Assembly (NCBI RefSeq): GCF_030012985.1
Contig: NZ_CP120233.1
Span: 1,426,001 to 1,490,000 of the forward strand
Direction of reading: 5' to 3'
Length of the DNA stretch: 64,000 bases
DNA from: Microbulbifer sp. VAAF005
GTDB lineage: Bacteria > Pseudomonadota > Gammaproteobacteria > Pseudomonadales > Cellvibrionaceae
Made by a program: the position numbers and the translations under genes. Positions 37,582 through 47,160 of this stretch are shown piece by piece (position 1 is the stretch's first letter; every line of letters starts with the position of its first letter). The notes beneath the pieces were generated by a model. It saw only the letters and a program-made list of their open reading frames with translations. It had not been told where the DNA came from and ran no database searches.

Positions 37582-37974
37582 CTAGGCGGTCTGTCCCGAG
37601 AGCTTTTCCAGAATTGCGCAGTCTGGGGACTCATTGCCGGCGCAGCTATCGGCAAAGGCCCGCAAGGTTGCGCGCATCCCCAGCAGGATCTGCAACTGCT
37701 CTTCGAGCTGCCCGAGCTTGTGATTGACCAGGTCTTTGGTCTCGCGGCTGTGGCGCTCCGGGTTATCCCGCAACCCCAGTAGCGCCCGGACCTCCTCAGT
37801 AGTAAAGCCGCAGGCCCGCGCGCGGCGCACGAAGCAGAGGGTTTCGACATCGGCAGTTGAGTAATCCCGATAGCCATTAGCGGAGCGGCCGGGCACCACC
37901 AGGCCAATATTTTCGTAGTGCCGCAGGGCCTTGGCACTGAGGCCCGAATTCTCTGCGGCCTGGGAAATGTTCAC
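37582..37974 (-). CDS. cueR: MerR-family Cu(I)/Ag(I)-type regulator (CueR-like)
   Basis: A 130-residue MerR-family activator. N-terminal winged HTH: MNISQAAENSGLSAKALRHY, ENIGLVVPGRS, NGYRDYS. A long dimerisation helix follows. The metal loop CAGNESPDC has two cysteines seven residues apart, the spacing of CueR/HmrR Cu(I) sensors, followed by AILEKLSG. Copper-loaded protein would distort a 19-base promoter spacer to switch on efflux genes. No copper ATPase or multicopper oxidase gene lies adjacent, so the regulon is elsewhere. The neighbour downstream encodes a cysteine-bearing lipoprotein. Confidence 0.85.
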   Translation of the reverse strand: MNISQAAENSGLSAKALRHYENIGLVVPGRSANGYRDYSTADVETLCFVRRARACGFTTEEVRALLGLRDNPERHSRETKDLVNHKLGQLEEQLQILLGMRATLRAFADSCAGNESPDCAILEKLSGQTA

Positions 37975-37998
37975 GATTACCCCACTTAAGGTTTCAAC

Positions 37999-38457
37999 TC
38001 AGGCACTGTTGTCCCGACAGGCAGCAAACTGATACTGCACTTTCTCGGCGGGGCTATATCCCAGCTCAATTGAGGCATCCAGGGCATCCATACCGACCAA
38101 GTGCATCAGGATATCTCCAGTGGGTGCGCCACATACGGCGGGGAACATCCTGTCGGTGCGGACTCCACAGCGGGACTCCTGTACCTTCACCCCATTGTCA
38201 CTCAACTTGGCCTGGCTCTGCTGAAGGGTCATACCACCCCCTTCGCACTGCTTGCTGCCACTGCCGCGGTAAATCCACACCATTTCCCCTGGCCTCATAG
38301 TCGCTGCAGGAGACGTGGGTGCGACTTCGGGTTCCGCCGCGCCGGGTGTGTTCTCAACCTCGTTCTCCATCGCTTTCTCCTCCCTCGACTGGCCGCAAGC
38401 CGCCACCGAGATAATCAGGGCCCATACCCATAAGAATGACAACCGTTTTTTCAGCAC
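37999..38457 (-). CDS. Lipoprotein of unknown function
   Basis: A 152-residue protein with a lipoprotein signal (MLKKRLSFLWVWALIISVAACG, lipobox VAAC). A Glu/Pro/Ala-rich linker to about residue 55 leads to a small domain with four cysteines (KQCEG, SRCGV, AVCGA, AACRD), likely disulfide-bonded in the periplasm. The GEMVWIYRGSGSKQCEGGGM segment is distinctive but not recognised. Its stop lies 24 bases before the cueR-like gene's stop region on the same strand; it is not clearly co-regulated. Confidence 0.7.
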   Translation of the reverse strand: MLKKRLSFLWVWALIISVAACGQSREEKAMENEVENTPGAAEPEVAPTSPAATMRPGEMVWIYRGSGSKQCEGGGMTLQQSQAKLSDNGVKVQESRCGVRTDRMFPAVCGAPTGDILMHLVGMDALDASIELGYSPAEKVQYQFAACRDNSA

Positions 38458-38490
38458 AGAACATCCTCCATAAAGCGATAAATAGCCGTG

Positions 38491-39117
38491 TCAGGATAAC
38501 GCCAACCAGGCTCCCACCGATAGCATCAAAGTACCAGAAATCCGATTAACCAAACGCACATTTTCAGACCGCTCCAATAATCGACTCAAAGCCTGGCCGC
38601 CACTGGCATAAATCAGCAGGCACAACGCCTCCAAAAGCAGCAATATCGCCAGCAAGACTGAGAGCTGCGGTACCAGGGGTTTGGCATCGTTAATAAATGG
38701 CGGTAATAACGCAATAAAAAACGCCCAGCCCTTGGGGTTAGCCACAGCAGTGACAAAACCCTGTAGTGCCAGCGCTCTTCGCGATGGTCGGCTAGCATCG
38801 ACCGTATCACCCTGATCCATCAGAGCCAGCTGCCCCCGGGAGCGCCACATCTGCACGCCGATCCAGGCCAAATAGGCGGCCCCGCAGTATTTGAACAGCT
38901 GAAATAAAGTCGGATACTGAACCATCAATACCGCAGCACCGAGTGCAGAGGTAATCGCCACCGACGCAACACCGATCAACTCCCCCACCATCATCCACAG
39001 AGTCTGGCGCACGCCCAGGGTAATTCCCAGACTGAGCGATAGCATCATGCAGAGCCCCGGTGTGACCGAGGCAAAGAAGCTTGCGGGAACAAAGAGTGCC
39101 AGTGTCGATAATTCCAT
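38491..39117 (-). CDS. LysE/RhtB-family amino-acid exporter
   Basis: A 208-residue inner-membrane protein with six predicted helices. The family's N-terminal signature is FFASVTPGLCMMLSLSLGITLG. The middle motif FKYCGAAYLAWIGVQMWRS and GFVTAVANPKGWAFFIALLP are typical of RhtB/LeuE-type exporters of homoserine, threonine or neutral amino acids. Its placement eight bases downstream of a DMT-family transporter and near hom/thrC suggests relief of amino-acid excess, but the substrate cannot be read from sequence. Confidence 0.85.
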   Translation of the reverse strand: MELSTLALFVPASFFASVTPGLCMMLSLSLGITLGVRQTLWMMVGELIGVASVAITSALGAAVLMVQYPTLFQLFKYCGAAYLAWIGVQMWRSRGQLALMDQGDTVDASRPSRRALALQGFVTAVANPKGWAFFIALLPPFINDAKPLVPQLSVLLAILLLLEALCLLIYASGGQALSRLLERSENVRLVNRISGTLMLSVGAWLALS

Positions 39118-39125
39118 TGATATTC

Positions 39126-40037
39126 CTAGTGGTGAGTACCGCTGTGGTTGCCGTAGTGACTGACCAGCATCCCCGCCAGCATCAAACCACAGCCAATTAA
39201 CTCCGTGGTATTGAGCATTTCATTGAGGAATAGCCAGCCCGCCGCCAGGGCGAAAACTGCCTCCAGGCTCATAATTACGGTAGCGTGAGAAGGCGCGGCG
39301 TAGCGTTGGGCCAAGAGCTGGAAAGTAAACGCCAGTGCCGTGGAGAAAATCATCATATAGGCAATAGGCCAAGCCGCATCGATCGCCGATTGCAGTGTCG
39401 CCTCTTCGGTAAATAGCGAAGCTACAGCGGACAAAAGGCCACACACCAGGAACTGGATACAGGCCAGCCGCAGGGCATCGTAGCGTTTTACCAATCGATC
39501 CGCCGTCAATACCTGGATGGCAAAAACAAAGGCACTGGCAAATACCATTAAGTCGCCCACCAGCTGGGATTCTTCACTGAAGTCCGCCAGCCAATAGAGG
39601 CCAAACAAAGCGAGACCAATTCCCATCCAGGTCCAGCGGTTGGTTTTATGCCCCAGGGACAAACCGATCACCGGCACCAGCAGTAAATAAAAACCGGTAA
39701 TAAATCCGGCGCGGCCGGCAGTGGTATAAAGCAGGCTCACCTGTTGCAGTGCCGCGCCGAGAAACAGCCAAAAACCCAACAGTGCGCCACCGGGCAGGCA
39801 GGCGCGCCAGGTGTGATTCACCAATTGTCCCTCGGCTTCACCGGGCTGGGCATCGCGACGGGAGGACAACCAGTAAACGATGGGAATCAGGATTAAACCA
39901 CCGAGAATAAAACGCCATGCGTTAAATGCCAGTGGCTCAATATCCGCCATGGCAATCTTTTGCGGCACAAAGGCTACGCCCCAGAAAAGAGCGGCTAATA
40001 ACAGTAGGACTTCGGCCTGAACTTGTTTACGTTTCAC
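39126..40037 (-). CDS. DMT-superfamily (EamA) transporter
   Basis: A 303-residue inner-membrane protein with ten predicted helices arranged as two EamA repeats. Repeat 1 starts LLLAALFWGVAFVPQKIAMA with PLAFNAWRFILGGLILIP. Repeat 2 ends HATVIMSLEAVFALAAGWLF, then ELIGCGLMLAGMLVS, the typical second-repeat close. Members export amino acids or other metabolites or take up small molecules. It overlaps nothing but lies eight bases from the LysE-type gene, indicating an operon of two exporters. Substrate unknown. Confidence 0.87.
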   Translation of the reverse strand: MKRKQVQAEVLLLLAALFWGVAFVPQKIAMADIEPLAFNAWRFILGGLILIPIVYWLSSRRDAQPGEAEGQLVNHTWRACLPGGALLGFWLFLGAALQQVSLLYTTAGRAGFITGFYLLLVPVIGLSLGHKTNRWTWMGIGLALFGLYWLADFSEESQLVGDLMVFASAFVFAIQVLTADRLVKRYDALRLACIQFLVCGLLSAVASLFTEEATLQSAIDAAWPIAYMMIFSTALAFTFQLLAQRYAAPSHATVIMSLEAVFALAAGWLFLNEMLNTTELIGCGLMLAGMLVSHYGNHSGTHH

Positions 40038-40115
40038 TACTTTTTACTTCCAAACAACTTGGGAGCCACTGCGAAAAACTTCCTGATTTCCCAGCGGCCA
40101 GAAATAAAGTAAACC

Positions 40116-41858
40116 CTATACCGCTTCTAACAGGCTCACCATTAATTGCAGGGATTCCCGCCCGCGAAATTCATTAACATCGAGCTTAAAAGCCAGGCGC
40201 ACTCTTTCCGTGGGCTGCGGCCACTGCTCGGTGTCCACATTAAAAGCAATAGCATCCAGCGCTAATTGCGGTGCCTGGGGCGGCGCCACCACCATTTTTA
40301 AATGGCGCTCGCCGACAATGCGCTGTTGCAGCAACAGGAATTCACCGTCGAATACCGGCTCTGGAAACGCCTGTCCCCAGGGCGCGCAAGCGCGCAACAT
40401 AGCTGCCGTGTGCAATGTGTAATCCCCAGATTCCAACTCACCGTCAGAGTCGATAACCGCGTGCAGCTGGTTTTCATTCAGGCGGTTGCGCACCACCTGC
40501 TCAAAAGCGTTGCGGAAAGCCTCCAGGTTTTCCTGGGGTAAGCTCAGCCCCGCCGCCATGGCGTGGCCACCGAACTTGCTGATCAGGTCCGGATGAGCGG
40601 CGGCTACGTCACTCAGGGCATCGCGAATATGCAGCCCGGGAATCGAACGCGCAGAGCCCTTCACCAGGCCGTTGTCACCCTCAGCAAATGCGATCACCGG
40701 GCGGTGGAATTTCTCTTTGATACGGCTGGCCAAAATACCCACCACACCTTGATGCCAGTTGGCATCGTACAGACACAAACTCCAGGGAATTTCGCCCTCC
40801 AGGCGCAACTCATCCAGGGCCGCCATTGCCTCCCGCTGCATCCCCTGCTCGATCGCTTTGCGATCCCGGTTCAGGGCGTCCAGCTCGCCGGCCAGCTCCC
40901 GCGCTTCACTGGGATCGCGGGTGAGCAGGCAGCGGATACCGGTGCCGATATCGTCGAGACGACCAGCCGCATTAATACGCGGCCCCAAAATAAAACCAAT
41001 ATCTGTGGTGGAGAGCCTGCGCTGGTCGCGCCCGGCAACCTCCATCAGGGCGGCAATACCGGGCCGGCAGCGGCCGGCGCGGATACGGGCGATGCCCTGG
41101 TGAACCAGAATCCGGTTGTTGTGATCCAGTGGGACCAGGTCGGCCACAGTACCCAAGGCGACCAAATCCAGGTATTCGGCCATATTGGGCGGGGCGATAC
41201 CGCTCTGCTCAAACCACCCACTCTGCTGTAGGGCCGTGCGCAAACGGCTGAGCAGATAAAAGATCACCCCCACCCCAGCGAGATTCTTGCTGGGAAAGTC
41301 ACAATCCGGCTGGTTCGGGTTTACGATGGCATCCGCCTGCGGCAGCTCACTTCCGGGCAGGTGGTGATCCGTCACAATCACTTTCATACCAGCAGCTTTT
41401 GCCGCTGCCACGCCCTCGATACTGCTAATACCGTTATCTACGGTGATCAGCAGATCGGGCTGATAATCTTTGGCTACCTCGACAATTTCTGGAGTCAGCC
41501 CGTAGCCGAAGTCAAAGCGATTCGGCACCAGGTACTCCACCCCCGGCGCGCCCATTGCACCCAGGGCCAACACCCCCAAGGTGCTACTGGTGGCTCCATC
41601 CGCATCGAAATCCCCCACGATAAGGATTTTCTTTTGCCCGTGGATAGCATCCACCAGCAAGGAAACGGCAGCCTCCAGCCCTCGCATACTCTGCGGGCTC
41701 TGTAATTGAGAGAGGCTGTGATCCAACGCTTCTTCGCTGACAATCCCCCGCCCCAACAGGACACGCTGCAATATTTTTGGTGTTTCAGAAGCAAAACGGC
41801 CAGTAGACAAATCCACTGGCCGTCGCTGAATTTTTGTACTCAATGTATTTCTCAGCAA
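40116..41858 (-). CDS. recJ: Single-strand-specific 5'-3' exonuclease RecJ
   Basis: A 580-residue cytoplasmic nuclease that degrades single-stranded DNA 5' to 3' in recombination (RecF pathway) and mismatch repair. The DHH phosphoesterase motifs are complete: motif I ILIVGDFDADGATSS, motif II LITVDNGISS, motif III VIVTDHHLPG and motif IV LVALGTVADLVPL. The DHHA1 domain has GSARSIPGLHIRDAL and KFGGHAMAAGL. The length equals E. coli RecJ (577). The order hom-thrC-recJ is conserved in pseudomonads. It starts 45 bases after thrC. Confidence 0.97.
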   Translation of the reverse strand: MLRNTLSTKIQRRPVDLSTGRFASETPKILQRVLLGRGIVSEEALDHSLSQLQSPQSMRGLEAAVSLLVDAIHGQKKILIVGDFDADGATSSTLGVLALGAMGAPGVEYLVPNRFDFGYGLTPEIVEVAKDYQPDLLITVDNGISSIEGVAAAKAAGMKVIVTDHHLPGSELPQADAIVNPNQPDCDFPSKNLAGVGVIFYLLSRLRTALQQSGWFEQSGIAPPNMAEYLDLVALGTVADLVPLDHNNRILVHQGIARIRAGRCRPGIAALMEVAGRDQRRLSTTDIGFILGPRINAAGRLDDIGTGIRCLLTRDPSEARELAGELDALNRDRKAIEQGMQREAMAALDELRLEGEIPWSLCLYDANWHQGVVGILASRIKEKFHRPVIAFAEGDNGLVKGSARSIPGLHIRDALSDVAAAHPDLISKFGGHAMAAGLSLPQENLEAFRNAFEQVVRNRLNENQLHAVIDSDGELESGDYTLHTAAMLRACAPWGQAFPEPVFDGEFLLLQQRIVGERHLKMVVAPPQAPQLALDAIAFNVDTEQWPQPTERVRLAFKLDVNEFRGRESLQLMVSLLEAV

Positions 41859-41903
41859 ACTAATAGCTAATCGGTTGCCGCTTATTGCACGACAGTGTGC
41901 CGA

Positions 41904-43304
41904 TTAACTGCCTTCTGACAGCATCGTCGCCATATAGTCGTGTACTTGGGACAAGTTATTGGGCAATACCTTGAAGCGCTCCTCCCGCTGCCAGAGATCC
42001 TGCATATGACTCGGCAGAGGAATCTCTTTTTCTGGCAGGGCCTGGGCCACGGCATCGGGGAATTTTGCCGGGTGTGCGGTAGATAAGCAAACCATGGGCT
42101 GTTCGGTGGAGTGACGTACCTGTCTTGCGGCTTCAACCCCGATAGCTGTATGCGGATCGAGCAGATATTCGCAGGAGCTGAAAGTCTCGCCAATCACTTC
42201 AACCGTGCGCTTGTCATCCACACGGCTAGAGGAGAAAACTTCTCTCGCTTTGCCCAGGGCCGATTCACTCAAATGCATGGGCTGGCTGCGATCCGCCAGC
42301 AATTCAGCAACCGACGCGCCATCGCGACCGTAGAGATCAAACAGCAATCGCTCAAAGTTGCTCGACACCATAATATCCATACTGGGAGACAAGCTGTGCA
42401 CCAGTGGTTTGGGAGTGTGGTCATTGCCGCTGATGCAACGATGCAGAATATCGTTGGCATTGGTCGCAATTATCAATTGGTCGATAGGCAATCCCATCTG
42501 CCTCGCCAAGTAACCGGCAAAAATATCGCCAAAATTACCGGTGGGCACAGAGAAATTAACGGTTTTATCCGGCGCCCCCAGGCGCAGGGCGGCATAAAAG
42601 TAATAGACGATCTGCGCCATAATCCGCGCCCAGTTAATGGAGTTAACCGCTACCAGGCGGCGTCCATCGGGCAGGAATGATTGATCGGCAAAACTCGCTT
42701 TCACCATATTCTGGCAATCGTCGAAATTACCTTCGAGAGCGATATTAAATACGTTATCCGACTGCACTGTGGTCATCTGGCGTCGCTGGACTTCAGACAC
42801 ACGGTTATGGGGGTGCAGAATAAAAATATCGATATTGTCGCAATGGCGGCAACCTTCGATCGCGGCCGAACCGGTATCACCAGAAGTTGCTCCCATTACC
42901 ACCACTCTTTCACCGCGCTTTTTCAGCAGGTGATCAAAAAGTTGACCGAGGAACTGCAAGGCAAAATCTTTAAATGCCAGGGTGGGCCCGTGAAACAACT
43001 CGAGCACCCACTCATTCGTGTCCGTCTGCACCAGCGGGGCAATAGCCTTGTGGCGGAAGTGCTTGTAGGAACGTCCGATAATACCGCTCAGCTCTTCATC
43101 ACTGAGATCATCCCCCACAAACGGCTGGATAATGCGAAAGGCCAGCTGCTCGTAATCGAGCCCCGCCATAGAGGCAATTTCCTCGCGAGAAAACTTCGGC
43201 AAAGTCTCGGGAACATAGAGGCCTCCATCGCTGGCAAGACCTGTTAGTACGGTATCGGCGAAGGAGAGAGACGGCGCGCTGCCGCGTGTGCTGACAAATT
43301 TCAC
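41904..43304 (-). CDS. thrC: Threonine synthase
   Basis: A 466-residue PLP enzyme converting O-phosphohomoserine to threonine, the last step of threonine synthesis. The PLP lysine is in PTLAFKDFALQFLG, preceded by the family start MKFVSTRGSAPSLSFADTVL. VVMGATSGDTGSAAIEG binds the cofactor phosphate and VNFSVPTGNFGDIFAGYLA is a signature of the longer, fungal/gammaproteobacterial type. It follows hom by 86 bases on the same strand, forming the hom-thrC unit fed by aspartate, which the nearby ansA/aspA cluster also handles. Confidence 0.97.
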   Translation of the reverse strand: MKFVSTRGSAPSLSFADTVLTGLASDGGLYVPETLPKFSREEIASMAGLDYEQLAFRIIQPFVGDDLSDEELSGIIGRSYKHFRHKAIAPLVQTDTNEWVLELFHGPTLAFKDFALQFLGQLFDHLLKKRGERVVVMGATSGDTGSAAIEGCRHCDNIDIFILHPHNRVSEVQRRQMTTVQSDNVFNIALEGNFDDCQNMVKASFADQSFLPDGRRLVAVNSINWARIMAQIVYYFYAALRLGAPDKTVNFSVPTGNFGDIFAGYLARQMGLPIDQLIIATNANDILHRCISGNDHTPKPLVHSLSPSMDIMVSSNFERLLFDLYGRDGASVAELLADRSQPMHLSESALGKAREVFSSSRVDDKRTVEVIGETFSSCEYLLDPHTAIGVEAARQVRHSTEQPMVCLSTAHPAKFPDAVAQALPEKEIPLPSHMQDLWQREERFKVLPNNLSQVHDYMATMLSEGS

Positions 43305-43390
43305 AGTATTTCTTGGCTCTTATCGCTGGCTGGGGAGTTTATTGATTGGGGCACCGAGCCCGGGATTATGTCACTCGGCGCCCGCGGGGT

Positions 43391-44755
43391 TTATCCGAGG
43401 CTCTCGACACGAATCCTGACGACTTCACCTTCGACCGTTTCCAACGCCTCTATTTGTGCAACCGCTTGGCGGAGGCTGGCTTCATCGGCTCGGCTGGTCA
43501 AAATCACCACCGGGACAAGTGCCTCACCTTCAACCGGTTCGTGCTGGATCAGAGCCTCGATGCTGATGCCTTGATCACTGCAAATGGTTGCCACCTGAGA
43601 CATGACACCGGGCTTGTCGTGGGCGGCGATACGCAGGTAATAACTGGTAATAACATCTTCTTCCGGCAGAACCTGGGTTCCCCCTTGGTTCGCAAGAGCG
43701 ACACCCGCTGCCGGCACTCTGTGCTCCGGCTTGGCCTCAAGAGTGCGGGCCACATCAACAAGATCGGCAATCACTGCCGATGCCGTGGCTTCATCGCCCG
43801 CACCAGCGCCGTAATACAGGGTTGGTCCCACAGCATCGCCGCTGACCAGCACCGCATTCATAACGCCGTTTACGTTGGCGATCAGGCGGCGCTGGGGGAT
43901 TAAGGTCGGGTGCACCCGCAACTCCACGCCCTTGCCGGTGCGACGCGCAATCCCCAGGTGCTTGATACGGTATCCCAGCTCATCGGCGTAGCGAATATCT
44001 TCACTACAGATCCGGCTAATGCCTTCGGTGTACACCTTGTCAAAAGCGAGCGGCATAGCAAATGCCAGGGAAGCCATAATCACCAGCTTGTGAGCAGCAT
44101 CGATACCTTCCACATCAAAAGTGGGGTCCGCTTCTGCATATCCTAATGCTTGGGCCTGGGCCAGAGCTTCATCAAAGCTCCGCCCTTTTTCCCGCATCTC
44201 AGTGAGGATGTAATTGCCGGTGCCATTAATAATTCCGGCGAGCCACTGCACCTGGTTGCCCACCAATCCTTCGCGCAGGGATTTAATAATAGGAATACCG
44301 CCAGCTACTGCCGCCTCATAGGCAATAGTGACATTGTGCTTTGCGGCCAGCTCAAACAGCTCGTTGCCGTGTTCGGCAATCAACGCCTTGTTAGCGGTGA
44401 CAACATGCTTGCCATTTTCAATCGCTGTGCGCACCAGCTCCTTGGCTACCGTAGTACCACCGATAAGCTCCACCAAAATATCCACGTTGGGATTATTGGC
44501 GACATCGAAAATTTCCCGGGTAACGTTTATCTGGCTGGTATCACAGTGTGCGTTATCGCGGCGCGCACCTATTTGTTCAATGACCAGGGCGCGACCACAA
44601 CGGGCAGCAATTTCCCGTCCATTGCGCGCCAGTACATTCACCGTTCCGCTACCGACGGTACCCAAGCCACAGATACCAATCCGCACGGCACGGGGTGCCT
44701 TTTTTACAACCACCTGAGCCTCCGCCTCCGCAGTCTCTTCCACTGTTGCGCTCAC
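43391..44755 (-). CDS. hom: Homoserine dehydrogenase
   Basis: A 454-residue enzyme reducing aspartate semialdehyde to homoserine, the branch to threonine and methionine. The NAD(P)-binding site is RIGICGLGTVGSGTVNVLA. The catalytic region has TANKALIAEHG and GGIPIIKSLREGL with INGTGNYILTEM. The C-terminal ACT domain (YLRIAAHDKPGVMSQVATIC) binds an effector, normally threonine, for feedback control. The first 20 residues (ETAEAEAQVVVKKAPRAV) are an extra acidic/basic leader, so a later start is possible. First gene of hom-thrC. Confidence 0.96.
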   Translation of the reverse strand: MSATVEETAEAEAQVVVKKAPRAVRIGICGLGTVGSGTVNVLARNGREIAARCGRALVIEQIGARRDNAHCDTSQINVTREIFDVANNPNVDILVELIGGTTVAKELVRTAIENGKHVVTANKALIAEHGNELFELAAKHNVTIAYEAAVAGGIPIIKSLREGLVGNQVQWLAGIINGTGNYILTEMREKGRSFDEALAQAQALGYAEADPTFDVEGIDAAHKLVIMASLAFAMPLAFDKVYTEGISRICSEDIRYADELGYRIKHLGIARRTGKGVELRVHPTLIPQRRLIANVNGVMNAVLVSGDAVGPTLYYGAGAGDEATASAVIADLVDVARTLEAKPEHRVPAAGVALANQGGTQVLPEEDVITSYYLRIAAHDKPGVMSQVATICSDQGISIEALIQHEPVEGEALVPVVILTSRADEASLRQAVAQIEALETVEGEVVRIRVESLG

Positions 44756-45119
44756 AATGTTCCTCCGCGCAATTACCTCGGGGCAGCGAACCAGGCCGGG
44801 ATCTATCCCCCGATGTGGCTCACTGTGCCATCACAGGAAGCTGCGCAATAAATGCAAATAAAATTGACAAAAGATCAACAACCTTACCGAGCGAAGCGTG
44901 AAAAAGTCAATATAATTGCGCCATAAAGGCACCACTTCCGGCGAGAGAGCAGTCGAAACTTTTGTCACCTAAAATCACTACTTGAAACCTATAGCGTCCT
45001 CAGTAGATGCTATAGAAGCATCTACTAGCATCAGGTAACAGCAACCTGCGAAATTGCATCCACCGCGCCTTTGAACAAAATAGGGCGCACTGAATCCGGA
45101 CTCAGATAGTGGTCGAGTA
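44756..45119. other. Divergent promoter region between hom and ansA
   Basis: About 360 bases between divergent genes. It contains candidate sigma-70 elements (TTGACA at 44864, TATAAT at 44911) that do not form a well-spaced pair, and the perfect hairpin at 45002-45026. Confidence 0.4.
45002..45026 (+). promoter_or_regulatory. Perfect inverted repeat upstream of ansA
   Basis: AGTAGATGCT and AGCATCTACT flank the five-base loop ATAGA, about 95 bases before the ansA start. This could be a dimer-binding operator, perhaps for the XRE-type regulator encoded next to ansA, or a leader hairpin. No copy was seen upstream of aspA. Confidence 0.4.
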
Positions 45120-46133
45120 ATGAAGAAAACCCTAATCCTTTACACAGGTGGAACCCTGGGAATGCGCCGAAGCGAATCGGGCTATGTACCCGACGCTGAC
45201 CTGGAAGGCGCACTGGGCCGCCTCTTACAAGATGTTATCGGCCAGCTTCCACAATACGATTTCCAGGCACTCGACCCACTGCTGGATAGCGCCAATATGC
45301 GACCAAAGGACTGGTATCACATTGCCAGCCTGATACGCGACAACTATAGCCAGTACTCAGGCTTTTTGGTGCTGCACGGCACCGACACCATGGCCTACAC
45401 CGCCTCAGCACTGTCCTTTGCCCTGCAAGGCATAGAAAAGCCTGTAGTCGTCACCGGCTCCCAGATCCCTCTTCGAGAAATGCGCAGCGACGCCTATAAC
45501 AACTTAATCGCGGCGCTACTATTAAGCGGCTCCGACGATATCAGGGAAGTCTGCCTCTACTTCAACGGCAAACTTCTACGCGGCAACCGCGCAGTAAAGG
45601 TCAGCTCCGGCTCATTAGACGCTTTTAGCAGCCCCAATTACCCCTGCCTCGGGGAAGTGGGTATCCAGGTCAATATCGATCACAACGCCCTGCTGGTTCC
45701 CACCGGTGAACCTCAGTTTCAGATTCCCGCAGACGCCAATGGCGGAGTGATTTTGCTGAAACTATTCCCCGGTATATCCCCCTCACTGATTGAGAAAATT
45801 TTGGAGAGCCGCCCCAAGGGCCTGATTATTGAAACATACGGCACCGGCAATGCGCCGACTGACGACAGTGCATTTACCGAGCAACTTGAGAAGGCTTCAA
45901 AGCTCGGCACTATCTGTGTAGCAGTGTCCCAGTGCTTGGAGCACCAGGTAGATCTGGGTAAATACGCTGCGGGCTCCGCCCTGCTTGATGCCGGTGTTAT
46001 AGGTGGCCTGGATATGACTAGCGAAGCCTGTTTTGTAAAGCTCAACCACCTGTTGGCAATGGGCTATCCCGACAAGGAAATCAAAACCCTTTTGCAGCGC
46101 CCATTGTGCGGAGAATGCAACCACCCCGACTGA
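45120..46133 (+). CDS. ansA: Type I (cytoplasmic) L-asparaginase
   Basis: A 337-residue cytoplasmic enzyme that hydrolyses asparagine to aspartate and ammonia. The first catalytic Thr is in the N-terminal LILYTGGTLGMRR and the second in VLHGTDTMAYTAS. SDAYNNLIAAL and YGTGNAPTDD are also typical. No signal peptide, and the length matches E. coli AnsA (338), so it is the low-affinity internal form. It is followed by an XRE-type regulator and by aspA in the same orientation: together, asparagine to aspartate to fumarate plus two ammonia. The cluster interrupts the otherwise minus-strand dsbC-hom-thrC-recJ order. Confidence 0.95.
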   Translation: MKKTLILYTGGTLGMRRSESGYVPDADLEGALGRLLQDVIGQLPQYDFQALDPLLDSANMRPKDWYHIASLIRDNYSQYSGFLVLHGTDTMAYTASALSFALQGIEKPVVVTGSQIPLREMRSDAYNNLIAALLLSGSDDIREVCLYFNGKLLRGNRAVKVSSGSLDAFSSPNYPCLGEVGIQVNIDHNALLVPTGEPQFQIPADANGGVILLKLFPGISPSLIEKILESRPKGLIIETYGTGNAPTDDSAFTEQLEKASKLGTICVAVSQCLEHQVDLGKYAAGSALLDAGVIGGLDMTSEACFVKLNHLLAMGYPDKEIKTLLQRPLCGECNHPD

Positions 46134-46238
46134 TAGAAACTGGAATTATTGGCGAAGCCATATGGCTTCGCCCTTTATAAGGAACTGAGTGATTAACAGG
46201 GTTTGAAGGGACCCCCTCTATCCAGAAGCAAAATACCG

Positions 46239-47054
46239 ATGAGCAACGATTTTTCGCAAAACCTCCGCCTTCTGTGCAGCTTCTACCCATCCATAGCCGA
46301 GGTGTGCCGGCGAATTGGGGTAAACCGTGCCCAGTTCAATAAATATCTCAACGGCAACACTCAACCCTCCCAGTATACCCTGGGAAAGATATGTCATTTT
46401 TTTGGCGTAGAGCCCCATGAAATCGTGATGCCCCACGAGCAATTCAGCCAAATTGTTCGCGTGCGCAACGCGCCCGTCTCCGACAGCCTCCCCGCCAGAC
46501 CTTACAATCGCGATATTGATATTCTGATGCGGGAGTCCCAGGGGCGGGCCGATAAATATTTAGGCTTCTATTTCGAGTACCACTACTCCATGACCTTCTC
46601 CGACCATATTATTCGCAGCCTGCTGCATATTGAGTCGAATGGTGATGGGTATTATTTTCAGCGCTTCGAACGAATGCGCTACCCGGACAGGGACGAGTGG
46701 TATAAATCCCGCTATAAAGGCATGCTGCTCTTTCTTGCCGATCGTATTTTTTTGGTCGGCTATGAATCCTTGACTCACAATGAAATCGCACAAACTATTT
46801 TATACCCCACCTATAAAAGCCGAGTCAGCTATTTATCCGGATTAAAATTGGGAGCATCCGCCAGTGACAGGCGTGAGCCCGTCTGCACAAAAGTAGTTCT
46901 CGAATCTCTCGGTCGCAACATCAGCATAAAAAATGCACTGAAACTATGCGGTGTTTTTGGTCCTGAGTCCGAAGAGATCAACAGAAATATTCGCGAGAAT
47001 ATTCGCGCAACCTCTACAGAGGGGCCGCAGAGTTTCTTTGCGACACCACTCTAA
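46239..47054 (+). CDS. XRE-type HTH regulator between ansA and aspA
   Basis: A 271-residue protein starting at MSNDFSQNLRLLCSFYPSIA. An ATG 12 codons upstream is less likely. Residues 10-65 are a helix-turn-helix: IAEVCRRIGVNRAQFNKYLN, GNTQPSQYTLGKICHFFGV, then EPHEIVMP. The remaining 190 residues form a mixed domain (YFEYHYSMTFSDHIIRSLLH, GMLLFLADRIFLVGYESL) that may sense a ligand; I do not recognise it. It lies 105 bases after ansA and 106 before aspA, so it likely controls asparagine/aspartate use (inference). The inverted repeat at 45002-45026 is a candidate site. Confidence 0.8.
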   Translation: MSNDFSQNLRLLCSFYPSIAEVCRRIGVNRAQFNKYLNGNTQPSQYTLGKICHFFGVEPHEIVMPHEQFSQIVRVRNAPVSDSLPARPYNRDIDILMRESQGRADKYLGFYFEYHYSMTFSDHIIRSLLHIESNGDGYYFQRFERMRYPDRDEWYKSRYKGMLLFLADRIFLVGYESLTHNEIAQTILYPTYKSRVSYLSGLKLGASASDRREPVCTKVVLESLGRNISIKNALKLCGVFGPESEEINRNIRENIRATSTEGPQSFFATPL

Positions 47055-47160
47055 AAATACTTCCCAATTAATTACTAAATTACCCCAACACGAGGCTTGC
47101 GGGAGGTGGGGATATTACCTCACCCCACACAGGCCCATACGATGAAGAGAAGAGAAACTG

